Part shown: piece after piece, positions 10,068 through 21,635 of the stretch
Layout of the letters: each line of letters begins with the position of its first letter
Numbering within the stretch: position 1 is the stretch's first letter
From: Dichetophora obliterata
Taxonomy: Eukaryota > Arthropoda > Insecta > Diptera > Sciomyzidae
Assembly (NCBI GenBank): GCA_963920525.1
Contig: OY986435.1
Location: 269,991,574 to 270,055,573 of the forward strand
DNA length: 64,000 nucleotides
Direction: 5' to 3'
Position numbers and translations under genes: made by a program
The notes under the pieces: model-generated
What the model was told of the DNA's origin: nothing
Databases searched by the model: none
What the model saw: only the letters and a program-made list of their open reading frames with translations

Positions 10068-10818
10068 ATATATAAATTTAAGAATGAGCAAATCATGATG
10101 GAGAAATTGCGTTGTTGCATTTCTTTTGCCATTTCTGAAGCTCTTACATTTTTTTCTCCAAAATTGCTACTAGCAATTCTCCTCACTGAAGCTCCAAGCC
10201 TTTTTATTTTTATATTTCCTTTGTTTTGCATTTTTCATTTTTATTGTTATTGTTTTTTTTTAAATAATTAAATAATTGTCATTACTAATTGTCAATATGA
10301 AAAATTTGACATAAGTTGAATCGTGCTGGATACTGATATAACTTTTCAGGGATACCGCATTGCATTTTATGATATTTTGTATTAGATTTTGTTGAAATTA
10401 CAAGATTTTAAAATCTTAAGCTTATATAGAGAACTCAGTTGATTTCAATATGGATTTTACGAAATCTCACATAATCTCAAGAATTATAGATGGAGCAGAT
10501 GAAAACGTAGCATAAAATTAATTTTCGTGAGTTAGTTTTTCTTTTAAACTTTATCATATGTTTGTCAATAGTCTGTGTCCTAGCGGCAGTCAATGCACTA
10601 GAAAATTACTTATAGAAATGGTCTATTATTGGCCGTCATTTATATGCTCGGTCAAAATTACTATCTGTACGATCTGGTTGATTTTCGTTGTTTTCAAAAT
10701 GCAGATTTCTTCTTATTTTTTATATCGCTTCTGAATCATTAGATTTGCACCGATAGCAGTGGGTTCGTGGACCAGTAGTGATTTTAAGATGGTAATTTGT
10801 GAATACTCATGGCCATCG
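10068..10818. other. Non-coding, no recognisable feature
   Basis: AT-rich, with homopolymer runs near 10250. Nothing supported. Confidence 0.4.
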
Positions 10819-11082
10819 TTATACCAATGAATGCTTCAATTTCTTTTCCGTTGTTTCAAATTGTCTCCCATTTTGGACGGCAGTTATAAAATGCAGCATT
10901 GTTTTAAAATCTGCAACAGCATCAAACATTTTGTAAACATTCGGGTAGTCATCGTCAGAATTATGCATAATCTTCAACATTTTTCCGTAAATAAAATTAG
11001 TATCACTTTCAATGTATTCCGGTGTGACATATTTTGGCCTACATTTCCATTTAAGGGGTAACTTTTCTGCTTTTTCAAGCAT
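10819..11082 (-). CDS. Unrecognised small ORF, possible gene relic
   Basis: An 87-codon minus-strand ORF beginning MLEKAEKLPLKWKCRPKYVT and continuing with EYIESDTNFIYGKML, HNSDDDYPNVYKMFDAV and FITAVQNGRQFETTEKKLK. Composition is protein-like: mixed charge, aromatic residues, little low complexity. A stop codon lies directly before the ATG. An upstream acidic segment in the same direction (11240-11160, MASDSEDDNENICLDDEDVA) ends in a stop and lies in a shifted frame. The two may be parts of one decayed protein with an acidic N-terminus. I do not recognise the family; it could be a retrocopy, a transposon protein or a short real gene. Confidence 0.35.
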   Translation of the reverse strand: MLEKAEKLPLKWKCRPKYVTPEYIESDTNFIYGKMLKIMHNSDDDYPNVYKMFDAVADFKTMLHFITAVQNGRQFETTEKKLKHSLV

Positions 11083-11158
11083 TTAGTTAATTTTCAGGAG
11101 ATAGCGCATTGGGCTGCTGACCAACAACATCATCAGATAAATTCTACTTGGGAATCCT

Positions 11159-11240
11159 AATCTTCGTCCTGCTCTAAAAAAGCGACGTCTTCATCATCTA
11201 AACATATGTTCTCATTGTCGTCTTCACTGTCTGATGCCAT
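11159..11240 (-). pseudogene. Acidic N-terminus-like segment upstream of the unrecognised ORF
   Basis: ATG at 11240-11238 opens 27 codons rich in Asp and Glu, ending in TAG. It lies 77 bases upstream of the ORF at 11082-10819 and not in its frame. It is consistent with the 5' part of the same broken gene, but that is inference. Confidence 0.25.
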
Positions 11241-11751
11241 CAATATTTGTGCTCATTTAGCAAGAAGGTACGCTGACGGCTCATTTTGATTCACTGCTTT
11301 GAAATATTATATTTTCACGCTACACTATTCTAACGAAACGCTTCAATTAGAGAACTGCACTCAAATTTCGAGACAAAAGCAAAAAAAACCGCCTGATTGT
11401 TCAAATTGATTTTGAATTTTATCAGCTTTTATAAGATTTTCTTATTAAACACCCTTTTAAGAAGGTCATAAAGGTGAAAAAGCTACTTATTCTTTGCTTT
11501 AGCTTTCAGTCGTAATTGTGAAGTGAATTCATGAAGTTTATGCGCATTTTATAGATTTAATTTATTTAAAGTAAAATAAAAATATGTGATAATGGATAAT
11601 GATACTTTTGTATTTTGAGGAAGAAATAAAGGATAAAACATCCAGAGAAATGTTAACATTTTTGTACAAGCACGAGGTTTCAAAAGGTTTAACATTACAC
11701 AATATATTAAAACTAACTTCGCTTTAACTTTTCTTTATTCTTAGATTCTAA

Positions 11752-12161
11752 AGCCCGTATGATACTTCATTGTTTTCTCCAATTTCAAAATCTGAAAACA
11801 AGTGGCGCGTGGGCTAGACAGAAATATATTGTTGGAAAAGGATGAAAACATGCATCATGCCAATTTTTACATCCCCGCAAAGTTACTATTTTATCTCTCT
11901 GTTCATCTTGGCTGCGGAAGAAAGAGCTCAAGCTTGTTTTTGACACTTAATATTTGATCGAAACTTAACGACGAACGAATTGAGAGAAACGTCAAAAACT
12001 ATGCATTGAAAATGCTATCCGTCGCACTTTTTTTTGTCCAATTCGTATTATATGCGTATACACTCACACTTCTTAAATTTTAGGTTTATCACTATTTTAA
12101 CTGCTCTAGTTTCATTGTCAATGAATAAAAATTGGACAAAGCAATGAAGTATCATACGGTT
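11752..12161 (+). mobile_element. Harbinger-type MITE, copy 2 (GTATGATACTT ends)
   Basis: A 410-bp copy of the element at 5655-6062, starting AGCCCGTATGATACTT and flanked by TAA at 11749-11751 and 12162-12164. It sits four bases after a good splice acceptor (tttattcttag, ending 11745), within what looks like an exon of the decayed gene that follows. Confidence 0.88.
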
Positions 12162-12598
12162 TAAGGACTGTATCACGTCTTTGCTTCTACACTCTGTTCT
12201 TCATCCTAGTCGCTGTACAAAAGTGTACAAACCCACGATTTCTGAGGCACAGAAAGACTTTGTGGTCCATGTAAAAAAACCAAATGACCTCGTGCCAAGA
12301 CTGGAAGAATTAAGAAAAGATTTTTTGAGTGAAATTAAAGCCTTCAGCCAATAATTATCGTCGTTGGAACAAATATGCACGATTTAAAGAAGTTCTACGT
12401 ACATTGCGATGGTATAAAATATAAATGTTGTTCTTTTACTAAGTGTTTAGACAATATTATAAAATGATGCTACGTTTACAAAATCCAGTACTCACAAAGA
12501 AGCAAGCTAGTTTGGACCTTTTAAGAACAAGATTTCTTTGAAATAAAATCTGAAAAATTTTCATCCGTATCAAATCTTGTAAGCAAGTTAAATTCATA
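12162..12598 (+). pseudogene. Decayed copy of an uncharacterised insect protein family
   Basis: With the MITE at 11752-12161 ignored, the frame reads SKDCITSLLLHS, then TKVYKPTISEAQKDFVVHV and LVPRLEELRKDF. After a frameshift at about 12348 it continues PIIIVVGTNMHDLKKFYVHC and DGIKYKCCSFTKCLDNIIK, then NPVLTKKQASLDLL, and after another shift EIKSEKFSSVSNLVSKL. This order (a YKPT..EAQ..F..H block, then an (I/L)IIVG block, then FYV..D...Y) is one I recall from a repeated, function-unknown protein family in insect genomes, often near transposons. Frameshifts make this copy a pseudogene. The cuff-like gene starts 1 kb downstream, but nothing links them functionally. Confidence 0.55.
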
Positions 12599-13612
12599 AT
12601 TAATTATTTCAAAAATGTCTAAACGTTCTTGCTTCTTATGTGATAACTACTTTTCAGGGTACTTAACATATACAAATTTTATTTTCTAATAAATTGTAAT
12701 AACCCATTAAAATGTCTTTTTATTTAATATTACAGGCAATTATAAGTATATTTCTAGGTAATAGGTTAATAAGATTCCGTTTTGATTTAAAAATATTTCC
12801 TTATTAAAATTTAAAAAGAAATCCTATTAAATCAATAAGATGTCCTTATTAAATTTTAAAAATAAATCCTATTAATTCTGTAGGAGTTCTTCTTTAAAAC
12901 CAAGAAGTTTTGATAAGATTTTCTTATTGTTTTTAAAAGTGTTCTTATTACAAATAATAAGGTTCTTCTTAAAATTATGTGGTTTGCCTAATAAAAAAAC
13001 TCATCATTTTAATAAGATTTTCTCTATGGTTTTAATAAGACAATCTTCTTGGATGAAAACCATAGAGAAATCTTATTGATTTTCTTCTATTTTATTAGGT
13101 TGTTTTAGATCTGTGTACCGTTATCAAAAAATATAAGAAAATTTTTTTGAATTAAAATGAAAGATCAATCAATTTTCTTTTCAAAAACTAATATTTTTTA
13201 AAAATAGTTGAATAGTTTTTGAAAAATCGCAACAATCAATCTGGTGACACCGGTGTCACCATGGTACTGAAAGGGTTAAAAACAATAATGTTCATCAAAG
13301 TCATGCAATACTAATTCCAAATAATTTTTTGCTAAATTCGACATCACAATTCACCTCTTTATATAAATGCTTCATATCACGAGACACCCTGTATACTTCG
13401 TATGATCTTGCTCAATAGTACATTCACATAACACAAAAGTACTAAAAATGAAAACCAACAGCAACTCTGAATACTCGAAAAAAGCTAACGTTAACAGATT
13501 CAAATTTAACAGATATATTTTTAATTCATTCGTGTGCTGTGCTTCTTTATCGGCGTGAAAAATAAAATATATCTACCATCTGAAAATAAAATCCGAAAAT
13601 CGCAATTAAAGC

Positions 13613-14237
13613 ATGAGCGAGCTAAGACCATTTTACACTTTGTGCCCGCGGGATTTTGTAGAGTCTGAAAGCGGAGTTTATATAAAGAAACCACAAATAA
13701 TAGGTTTGGTTGAAAATGATGGTGTTCATGCCGAAAGAATGAAATACTTTAAGTCACCTAAACGTGAAAACTTTCCCTTGGATTTGAATAGTGGTTTGGA
13801 TTCGTACATGCACCGATCATCTGATTATTATGAATTAAAGTTGACAAAGGCGACTAGATTTATAATGAATAATAATGATGAGCTACACGAATTGAATAAC
13901 ACTGAATTGGAAAACGGGGCTTCTGTTTCGGACCGTGCTTCGATATCCGATGTTGCATCTAATTCCGATGTTGCGTCTGTTTCGGATGCCACCTCTGTTT
14001 CTGAACTTCCTTGTGCTGAGGAGCCTCTTGATAATAAAACACAGGAAGTTATTACTCATCGTGGCGTTTTGTCTGTATTGATGAAGACACCAATTCATCG
14101 TGGTGCTGAAAAATGGGAAATATTTGCTAGTCAATACAATGGCAAATTATATCTAGCAAATAAAAAGACAATGGATAAAGATCGAAATACACCAAAATGC
14201 ACGCATCATTTTAAATTTGCGCAATATTGTTTTACGG
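13613..14237 (+). CDS. cuff: Cutoff-like Rai1/DXO-family protein, exon 1
   Basis: Exon 1 encodes residues 1-208 from ATG at 13613 (MSELRPFYTLCPRDFVESES) and ends at a strong donor, ACGG/GTGAGT, in phase 1. Features of the Rai1/DXO fold are the N-terminal strand region with KPQIIGLVENDG and MKYF, DLNSG (compare human DXO DLRDG), ITHRGVLSVLMKTP (residues 147-160, holding the family's substrate-binding Arg at R150), and WEIFASQYNGKLYLA (168-182). In the family's G-x-x-F-E active-site motif the Glu is Ala here (HHFKFAQYC, A203). Between 88 and 145 lies a family-atypical acidic/Ser insert with five hexapeptides of the form ASxSDx (103-132). Spliced protein 399 aa; human DXO is 396. Losing catalytic residues is the hallmark of Cutoff, the Drosophila partner of Rhino and Deadlock in piRNA-cluster transcription; a degenerate DXO is the alternative. 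Confidence 0.85.
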
Positions 14238-14285
14238 GTGAGTATATTACATCTATTTTGTTTTCATTGATCTTTTTGTTATAAC

Positions 14286-14530
14286 TATGAAGTATTCAAG
14301 CTCGAGGTCTAATGTATATGTAATATTTTTGTTGTTTTTTTTTTTTTTTTGTAAGTGCTAAGGTGTGGTGTAATTTGTTGCTATATGGACTAATTTGTGT
14401 ATTTTTATTTCGAGTGCTGAAGATTTGCTGCTGACAAGGATAACGCAATATCGACAAACATTTTTTTTTTAATATTAAAAAATAAAAATATTTAAAAAGT
14501 AAGACCTCGAGCTTGAATAATTACTTCATT
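14286..14530. mobile_element. MITE just inside cuff intron 1
   Basis: atgaagtattcaagctcgag at 14287 is repeated inversely, ending at 14530 (ctcgagcttgaataattact). About 245 bp, starting about 50 bases downstream of the splice donor. Interior is T-rich, non-coding. Confidence 0.7.
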
Positions 14531-15020
14531 ATGTGTATATGATTTAAAAGGCGACTTTGATAAGTATCGACTCAATTGTCATAGTTTTAAATTACAGTAT
14601 CAGTTTTTGGGGCTTTTTCTGAAACAGTTAAAATTGGATTGGAGTTGCAGCTGTTGTTCCATCGCAACAATAAAATTTTTGGAATATTTTACCTTAAGCT
14701 AAAATGAAATTTTTTCACTGTTTTTTCGTGGAACATATGTATTAAGGACTTCTAATTCCAAATCTTAAAAATTTAATGGTCGCTCTCATCTGGTTTAGAA
14801 GTTATAGGGGTCCAAGTTGAAAAATGGGTAAAAAAACTTGCCATATCTTTGCTATATATAAACAAAACTAAGCAAAATGGGTATTAATAGAAAGGCTATT
14901 CTATTACCTCTTCAATAAGCTATTAATAATAAAATTCCATTAATTACTTTCTAAGATATCACTCTTTTTATGTACCAACTATTTTGCATCCAAATTTTAG
15001 ATGCATTTTAAATTCAAATA

Positions 15021-15128
15021 AAAACGACAAAAATTAATTCCATGAATTCGAATATAGAAACGACAAAAATTTATTCCATGAATTCGAATATAAAAACGAC
15101 AAAAATTAATTCCATGAATTTGAATGTA
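15021..15128 (+). repeat. 36-bp tandem repeat, three copies
   Basis: Three adjacent units at 15021, 15057 and 15093 of the form RAAACGACAAAAATTAATTC followed by CATGAATTCGAATATA, nearly identical. Lies inside the large foldback element. Confidence 0.85.
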
Positions 15129-15161
15129 AAAAATTAAGGATAATTTAAAAGACAAGAAAAA

Positions 15162-15310
15162 TTGTTATTAAAAATCGCCGCGATTTTTCGCCTGCTGCGC
15201 TTTCTTTAACCATCGTTAATGTTACTATATAATTTACTGTTTAAAAAACTGTTATTAAAAATCGCCGCAATTTTTCGCCTGCGGCGCTTTATTTATTTAC
15301 CGTTTCGTTA
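15162..15310 (+). repeat. Direct repeat with GC-rich hairpin core
   Basis: tgttattaaaaatcgccgc, atttttcgcctgc and gcgcttt occur at 15162 and again from 15250, about 87 bp apart, each followed by a CCGTTTCGTTAA-like end. Both copies have a gcggcgatttttaat/aaaatcgccgc symmetry. Confidence 0.65.
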
Positions 15311-16526
15311 ACAGTTCCAAAATATTTCAAAAATTCTTAAAATGTTTTTTATATAATTTGGACGGACTTCCAGCCTAATAGTGTTTTGCCCTTGTACGGA
15401 ATATTGTTTTTAACACTACAAAACGAAAATATTAAAGTATAAAAGAAGTTATATCTTTAAAAGTTATGCATGGATTTTTATGTTTGGTACCTCGTTGAAC
15501 AGGCTCGTATTACCTTTCTTTTAATACCCATAATGCTAACTTTATTGGAAAATTTAAAAATGACAGCATGTTTTAAGGCCATTTTTCCTAACTTTGGCTA
15601 TAACTTTTAAACGTCTTGAGAGCAACCTCTTATTTTTTCACTATTCGCCTTTTTAGCTCCAAATACACACTTAAAAAAAAAAATTAAAAAAGTCCATTTT
15701 AGCTAAAGGTAAAATGTTCCAAATTTTTTAATAAGAAAACATTTTTTGCGCTATGTTCTTAAATATTGAAAGGCTTACTAAAATTTTTGTCATCGGTATG
15801 TTATTCGATGACCGCCCATAATCTACTAAAAGCTTGATTTTGAAATAATCTATTTTTATGTAACGATGGAATAACTGCAGCTTACGGCCCACGCGTAAGT
15901 GATTTTTTCTTATTTTTATTAAACGTATTTGGGTCTCCTTAGTCTAAAAGTGTAAACATAAAATTTCGGTCTCGAATGGCTTAGGAGATAAAACTTGTGA
16001 ATATTTTAAAAATAGTACTTCTGGATAAAAATATTTATTTATTTAATAAGATTTCATATAATTATTTTCTTATTTTGTACGATATTTCATTGTTTATTTT
16101 GGGCTTTGTGGATTAAGTTTCACTTCATATTTAGCACTGAATTTTTAAACTTTCGCAAATTTCATCTCCTAAACCATTCGAGACCGAGATTTTATGTTTG
16201 CACTTTTGGACTAAGGAGGCCAAAAACTATTTACGCGTGTGCCATAACTGCACTTATGCCAAAATAAAAACAATTTAAATTAAAAAGAAAACGGGGAATA
16301 AAACCATCACAATATATAAGCACATATTTTGGGCCTACCAACAATTTTTTAGATATTATATTTTGTAAAAAGATGATTTAACAAAATCAATATTTTCCCC
16401 AGCTTAAAACTTCGTTGGCTAAATATGGCCAAATCCAATTTTTACTGTTACAGAAAAAGCCCCAAAAACTGATGCTGTAATTTAAAAGAAAAACAATAAT
16501 AACTGAGTCGATACTTATCAAACTCG

Positions 16527-17257
16527 TCTAAGTCCATCGGTCCAAATTGTTCGCTTTTTTGCTTAACGGACAGATGTTTAACTAATAAATATTATTGAAA
16601 AAAGGAAAATTTTGTTACTGTCCTTTATTTTGTAAAAAACAAGAAAAAAAGTTGTACTTTTTTCAAAATTGCCTAAGTCCCTATGAGCGTATAAACAAAA
16701 AAAAAATGCCTTAGACCCTCTTAACCAATCATTTGGCTTTATTTTCTCGTAAGATTTAAAAAAAAACTAAGTTCATCAGATTCTTTGTGATTATTTCGTT
16801 ATAAATGGCACGAATAAAAAGTTTTAATGAAAGAATGGTCAGAAAAGAAAATCAGAAAGAATAGGGCTGTTAGTCTACTTTTTATTATCTGCATAAAGTA
16901 AAATTGAAAAGAAATAAAATTATATTTTCTTAAAAAATATTTAGTTAAAACAAAATGGTGGGTGGCATTAAATGTATAAAAAAAAAATATTATATATATA
17001 ATGCTAAAGAAAGCATGCGGTCGAATACGGTTTATCCCTTTTTATTCCTAGAGGATTCTATTTCAAAAAATCATAAAACAAGTGTAAGATTCATGTTCAT
17101 TATCCCACATTTAACATGTGAAGAGAAAGAATACTTAGGGCCAATTTTTCAGTGCGAGTTTAAACTCTAGTCAAATTAAACCGAGCTTAACTCGCCATAT
17201 TGTTAACTTTTTAAACTCGGTTTGGACAAAAAAGAAATACATTTTATGAGAACTTAA
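16527..17257. other. Non-coding part of cuff intron 1
   Basis: AT-rich intron sequence with short chance ORFs. Near 17155-17220 gagtttaaactc and its inverse around taaactcgg give a short palindrome. Nothing else supported. Confidence 0.4.
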
Positions 17258-17520
17258 CAGCCCTATTCTGACAAATTAACAAATTGTTAACCAGTATTTT
17301 GAATATTTCTATGTGTTTGTTGTTTTCAATACAAAATTTTAAGCTCAAAAACAAAATTTCTTAATGAAATTGTCAATAAAGGAAAAGCAGTTGACAATTT
17401 TTATCAAAATTTTTTATTTTTGAGCTTCAAATTTTGTTTTGAAATAAAAAAATTACAACAAATACATAGAAATATCCAAAATACTGGTTAACAATTTGTT
17501 AATTCGCCAGAATAGGGCTG
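17258..17520. mobile_element. Harbinger-type MITE, CAGCCCTATTCTG family copy A
   Basis: 263 bp with about 65-bp inverted ends (cagccctattctgacaaatt, ttaaccagtattttg, atttctatgtgtttg), flanked by TAA at 17255-17257 and 17521-17523. Copy B is at 42636-42905 and a right-half fragment at 60786-60922. The 5.2-kb element at 43748 has the same first 13 bases. Confidence 0.88.
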
Positions 17521-17970
17521 TAAAAGTGTTCATATTATTTACTTTATTAATTTTTCTCTTCAACTTTTTGAATCCATGCCACTTAAACTATAAATAGAAG
17601 AGGCCGTCGCAAAGGAGACTACAAAATGGCCTTTGCTATTCATTGAGATTTGAAAATAATACTAAAAATGTCTATTGATGAAAATTGTCTATTGACTCGA
17701 CAAATTTTCTGATTGTTAATCAGGTGATACAAATTTTGATGTGTTTAGTTAGAAAAAAAAAATGTATTTATTGATGAATGTTCCTATAATCTAAAGTTGA
17801 TGGAGTTTCACAATCTATTGATCGAATTACAGGAATCGAAAGTCCGCGTTGACTTATGATTAGTCTCAAGTTGCGAAATGTTTAGGAGAAGGGTTTGTTC
17901 TTCGCTATGGACACAAAATGTTCAAGCTATGACACTGTATTTATCTCCCTGAGATGTACCTCTTTTCTTT

Positions 17971-17977
<7 letters not shown>

Positions 17978-18007
<30 letters not shown>

Positions 18008-18787
18008 CTGAACCAACGCTCGGGGGATGCCCCCTATAAATGCGTAAGCATTGTGTTGATTCGGAAGATGGGTGATAGTTAGTTGGAAGGTGGATAGATG
18101 GAGTAGTGTCGGTGAAGATTTGTTTTGAATTTGCACAGCTCAAAACTGCCGGGAAACACGCTCGCAGGGAGACTATTCCACAACTTAACCGCGCGACTAA
18201 AGAACGAACTATCGCGGTAATGCGAGGTTCTATTAGGCATCGATGCAATGGTAAAGGGATGGGCTTGGATAGCTGCCCGAGTGGACCTGGGAAACACACG
18301 AGCTGGTGGCGTCAGGCCATGTATCTCCCTTGAACACTTCCCATGGTAATACCTATACAGAAGGCTTAGGCAACCTACATTACGTGGATGCTCAAGAGAG
18401 TTGAGAGAGGATGAAATACTTTCATCTCCTATCATATATATCGCACGACGTTGAATTCGGTCCAGAAGCTCCAAATAAGATCTTGAAGCCCCTGCCCAAA
18501 TGTGCGAATTGTACTCCATTTTCGGCCTAATATATGAGGTGTAGATCATGCGAAGATCAGCTGAAGTGAAATATTTTTTGCACCGTTTTAGAAAACTTAG
18601 GCACTTGCCCGCTTCTTTCGACACATCGAAAATATGATCATTCCAACGAAGATCAGATTGGATCGATATGCCCAGAACGTCAAGAGCGGCTGATTCCACA
18701 AGATCCACACCATTCATACTGAGGGGAGCTAAAGTGCAATTCACTCGCTTGTTGGTTAACAGACAACACTGGGTCTTGCTTGCATTG
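17978..18787 (-). mobile_element. 5'-truncated Jockey-superfamily LINE, copy A
   Basis: Minus-strand 3' end of a non-LTR retrotransposon: poly(A) tail seen as the T-run at 17978-18004 and a 221-aa ORF (18744-18079) for the C-terminal part of the reverse transcriptase. Landmarks are LDVLGISIQSDLRWNDHIF, FLKRCKKYFTSADLRMIYTS, YIRPKMEYNSHIWAGAS and the end region TSHYRDSSFFSRAVKLWNSL. It matches the copy at 51617-53995 until 18787, where similarity stops abruptly: this is the truncation point. Palm-domain motifs are missing. Confidence 0.88.
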
Positions 18788-19034
18788 CTTGCATTTTCTA
18801 CTGGTGTTGTGTAACAAAGTTTACAATAAAACTTTACATTTGAGCATAGGCAAAAAATAAGTTCTGCACTGATAAAAATAAATGCAACATCATCGAAACA
18901 TTAGCTTTGTGTGCATAAAAGTAGTCATAAATATACAGTTGATCGCTAATGTAAACACAAATAAGCATTTAATATGCAGTCGGACATTGAACACCTAGTC
19001 GTCAGTTATTTTTTTGCACATAATTTTCGCCAAA

Positions 19035-21480
19035 CTAATTCCATTTAGAATGACCTAAACAGAATTTTAGACTTGATATTTGTCAGTGATGATATTAAAG
19101 CGGTTTGTAGAAATAATATGGCGCCAATATCTAATAACAGCCTACATCATAAAGCTTTATTTATTGAATTTGATTTCTATAATTTTGATCCCGCACCTTA
19201 CGACTCAGTTAAACTATTAGATTATGCTAAAGGCAATTTTGCAGCTATTAATGAAGTTTTAAACGCAGTTGATTGCTCATTATTAAATAATCTTGAGTGT
19301 CCGTCTAAGGCCGCGTTCATAGTGGACGCTTTGGCTGAAGCTGATGCATAAAGCTGCTTTGTCAAGCTTTTTTTGATCATAGTGAACGCTTATTCAACGC
19401 TGCATAAAGTAGCTTATTGGGCTTATTGGTGTTCATAGTGCGCGCTTTATGCTGAGATGCTTTGTTTTCATTTGTCTCTTCGGAAGAAGAGATGGCTGAG
19501 ATGCTTTGTTGTGGCTGAGATGCTTTGTTTTCATTTGTCTCTTCGGAAAATAATGCCCTCAATTGCGTTTTGCAAAGTAAACGAAAGATTTTTTGTTTAA
19601 TGAGTATCTAGATTCGCGATGATCACTAATGAAATATCAAACCAATAACAAACAAAAGTTGAAAGGAACTTGAAAACATAAAACATAACAATGGTGGAAA
19701 GTTCAGCACAAAAAGTACCCAAGAAGTAAGCAAGAAAACCGAAAACTATGTAAACTAACGAGATAGAATACACAAGTGCCTACAACTGAAAAGCACCACA
19801 AAACGAAACAACAGCGCAACAACAAAACAACAACAGTTAAAACTTCAGCACAAAAAATCCAACAAATAAAACAAAATCAACGAAAATATTGTTAACAGGC
19901 AAAATAAATAAACAAGTGCCGAATAGCATTTTAAAAATACTCTACAACAAAGCATAAAAACAAAATTATTTTTCTGTGTGAGCAAGCGAGATGGAAATAT
20001 AAGCGCTGAAAAGCATTTGAAAATAGCTTTATGCTAGCTTTATGCTGGCACTATGAACACTTTGAGCTTTTTCCATATGATTATACACCAAGCGTTTTTC
20101 AGCTAAACCTCTCGGCTAAGCTAAAAGCGTTTACTATGAACGCAGCCTAAAGCTTATCAATTCATCTCTTCCAAAATATTGAGTTCAGCGGTTCAATTTG
20201 TTCCTTACAAAAGATGTACTCATCTTAGAAATGAACCACCTCGGTTTAATTCTAGATTAGCAACGTTAAACAATCTTAAAAACAAAGCTGCAAAAAAATT
20301 CAAACACACAAATTGTGTCGAAGATCAATTGCATTTCTTTCAATTAAGGAATGTTGAAAATAGTTTAAATTCTAACCCAAGGTATTTTTGGGAGTATTTA
20401 AATACTAAAAGAAAAACAAGTGGGTATCCAACCAGCATGGAATTCGATGGTTTGAAATCTTATAATCCTTAAGAATCAACTTATCTTTTCTCAAAATTTT
20501 TTCAAAATGTTTATGAAAATCATGCGTCTTCAAACATTCACAACAATTTCAATATTGATGACCTAAATATTGGTTCTCTAGATGTTATTAATGTCTCTGG
20601 TGACGATGTAGCTTTAGCAATTTCGCATCTTAAGTCAAGCTATAAATTTGAACAAGGGGATCTCCCACCAATGTTTTTTAAACCTTGCTCTGTAAATATT
20701 GCTACTCCTTTAGCTACTCTTTTTAACCTTTGCATTAGAAAAGGAATTTTTCGAGATGTTTGGAAAATTTGTTTAATTATTCCGATCTTTAAATCTGCCA
20801 ATCGTTGTGATGTAAATTATTACAGGGCAATTGTGTAACAATGCACAATAGCCAAATTATTTGATCATATACTTAAAATTAAATTATTTGAGCACGTACA
20901 ACGAGTCATTTCATGTTCAAATTTATTGCTCATTTCCAAAAATATAATTAATGCAATGGAAGACGGTAGTACTCAGTTAGATGTTATCTACACTGATTTT
21001 TCCAAAGCATTTGATAAAGTTGATCACCTAATTCTATTAAATAAACTAAAAAAGTTCGGACTGTCAGATTCTTTAATTAGTTTTTTTAAACGTTATTTAA
21101 AGGATAGAAAGATTTTTGTTAAGTTTGGTTCAACTATCTCCGATATAGCTATTGATGCTTCGGCAGGGATTCCACAAGGTAGCCATTGCACCTCTTTTAT
21201 TTTTAATTTTTATTAATGATTTACCTACACATTTGAGATTTGCTAGATGTTTAATGTATGCAGATGATGATAAACTCTTGTAGAATATCGAACACACCTG
21301 ACTGTATGAATCTTCAAAGTGATATTTCAGTTATGTACAAATGGTGTCTTTCAAACAATTTAACCTTGAATATCAGTAAATGTTGCATGTTGAATATCAC
21401 TAAATGTACAAATAGTATTGTTGGGATATTTCCTAATTTTTTAAATTAAAATCTGATGTTGATGATAGACAAATTTTCCA
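19035..21480 (+). mobile_element. Decayed Jockey/CR1-type LINE, plus strand
   Basis: Reads in order: the end of the endonuclease domain (LDLIFVSDDIKAVCRNN, 19060-19110), a linker region interrupted by a MITE at 19309-20147, then SAVQFVPYKRC and PRFNSRLATLNNLKNKAAKK, NSNPRYFWEYLNTKRK (20180-20430), and the reverse transcriptase from about 20540: GDLPPMFFKPCSVNIATPL, VNYYRAI, YTDFSKAFDKVDHLILLNKL (20985-21045), AGIPQGSH (21160-21185), and YADD near 21258. Stops at 20470 and 20838 and frameshifts after PQGS kill it. Confidence 0.85.
19309..20147. mobile_element. Harbinger-type element (GGCCGCGTTCATAGT ends)
   Basis: 839 bp inserted in the LINE above. Ends ggccgcgttcatagtggacg and cttttactatgaacgcagcc-like complement, with target TAA at 19306-19308 and 20148-20150. 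Precise removal restores the LINE frame (ECPSK/AYQFISSK). The interior carries a 60-bp direct duplication (gctgagatgctttgttttca at 19451 and 19511). No transposase. Confidence 0.85.
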
Positions 21481-21635
21481 ACAACGAAAAATTATTTTTT
21501 ATTTTTTTAACAACAATTTCAATTTTAATTTTTTGATTAAAATATTTTTGTTTTTAATAATATTTAAAGTAATTTTAAAAACAAGTAACATGTATACAAT
21601 TATTTTAAAAAAACGGCACCACATATACCCCCTTT

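Larger units (their letters stand above)
14551..16526. mobile_element. Large non-coding foldback element
   Basis: About 1.98 kb with roughly 90-bp inverted ends: left actttgataagtatcgactc, ttaaattacag, tttttggggctttttctg; right the complement, finishing cgatacttatcaaactcg. Inside there are further inverted pairs: the ggaatattttaccttaagc region (near 14680) against 15690-15740, and 15885-16010 against 16150-16250, which share cctccttagt and ggtctcgaatgg in inverse orientation. No ORF. Class unknown. Confidence 0.65.

Noticed and set aside
17978..18787. A target-site duplication for LINE copy A
   Set aside because: Sequences next to the poly(A) tail and the truncation point share only short, unconvincing matches.
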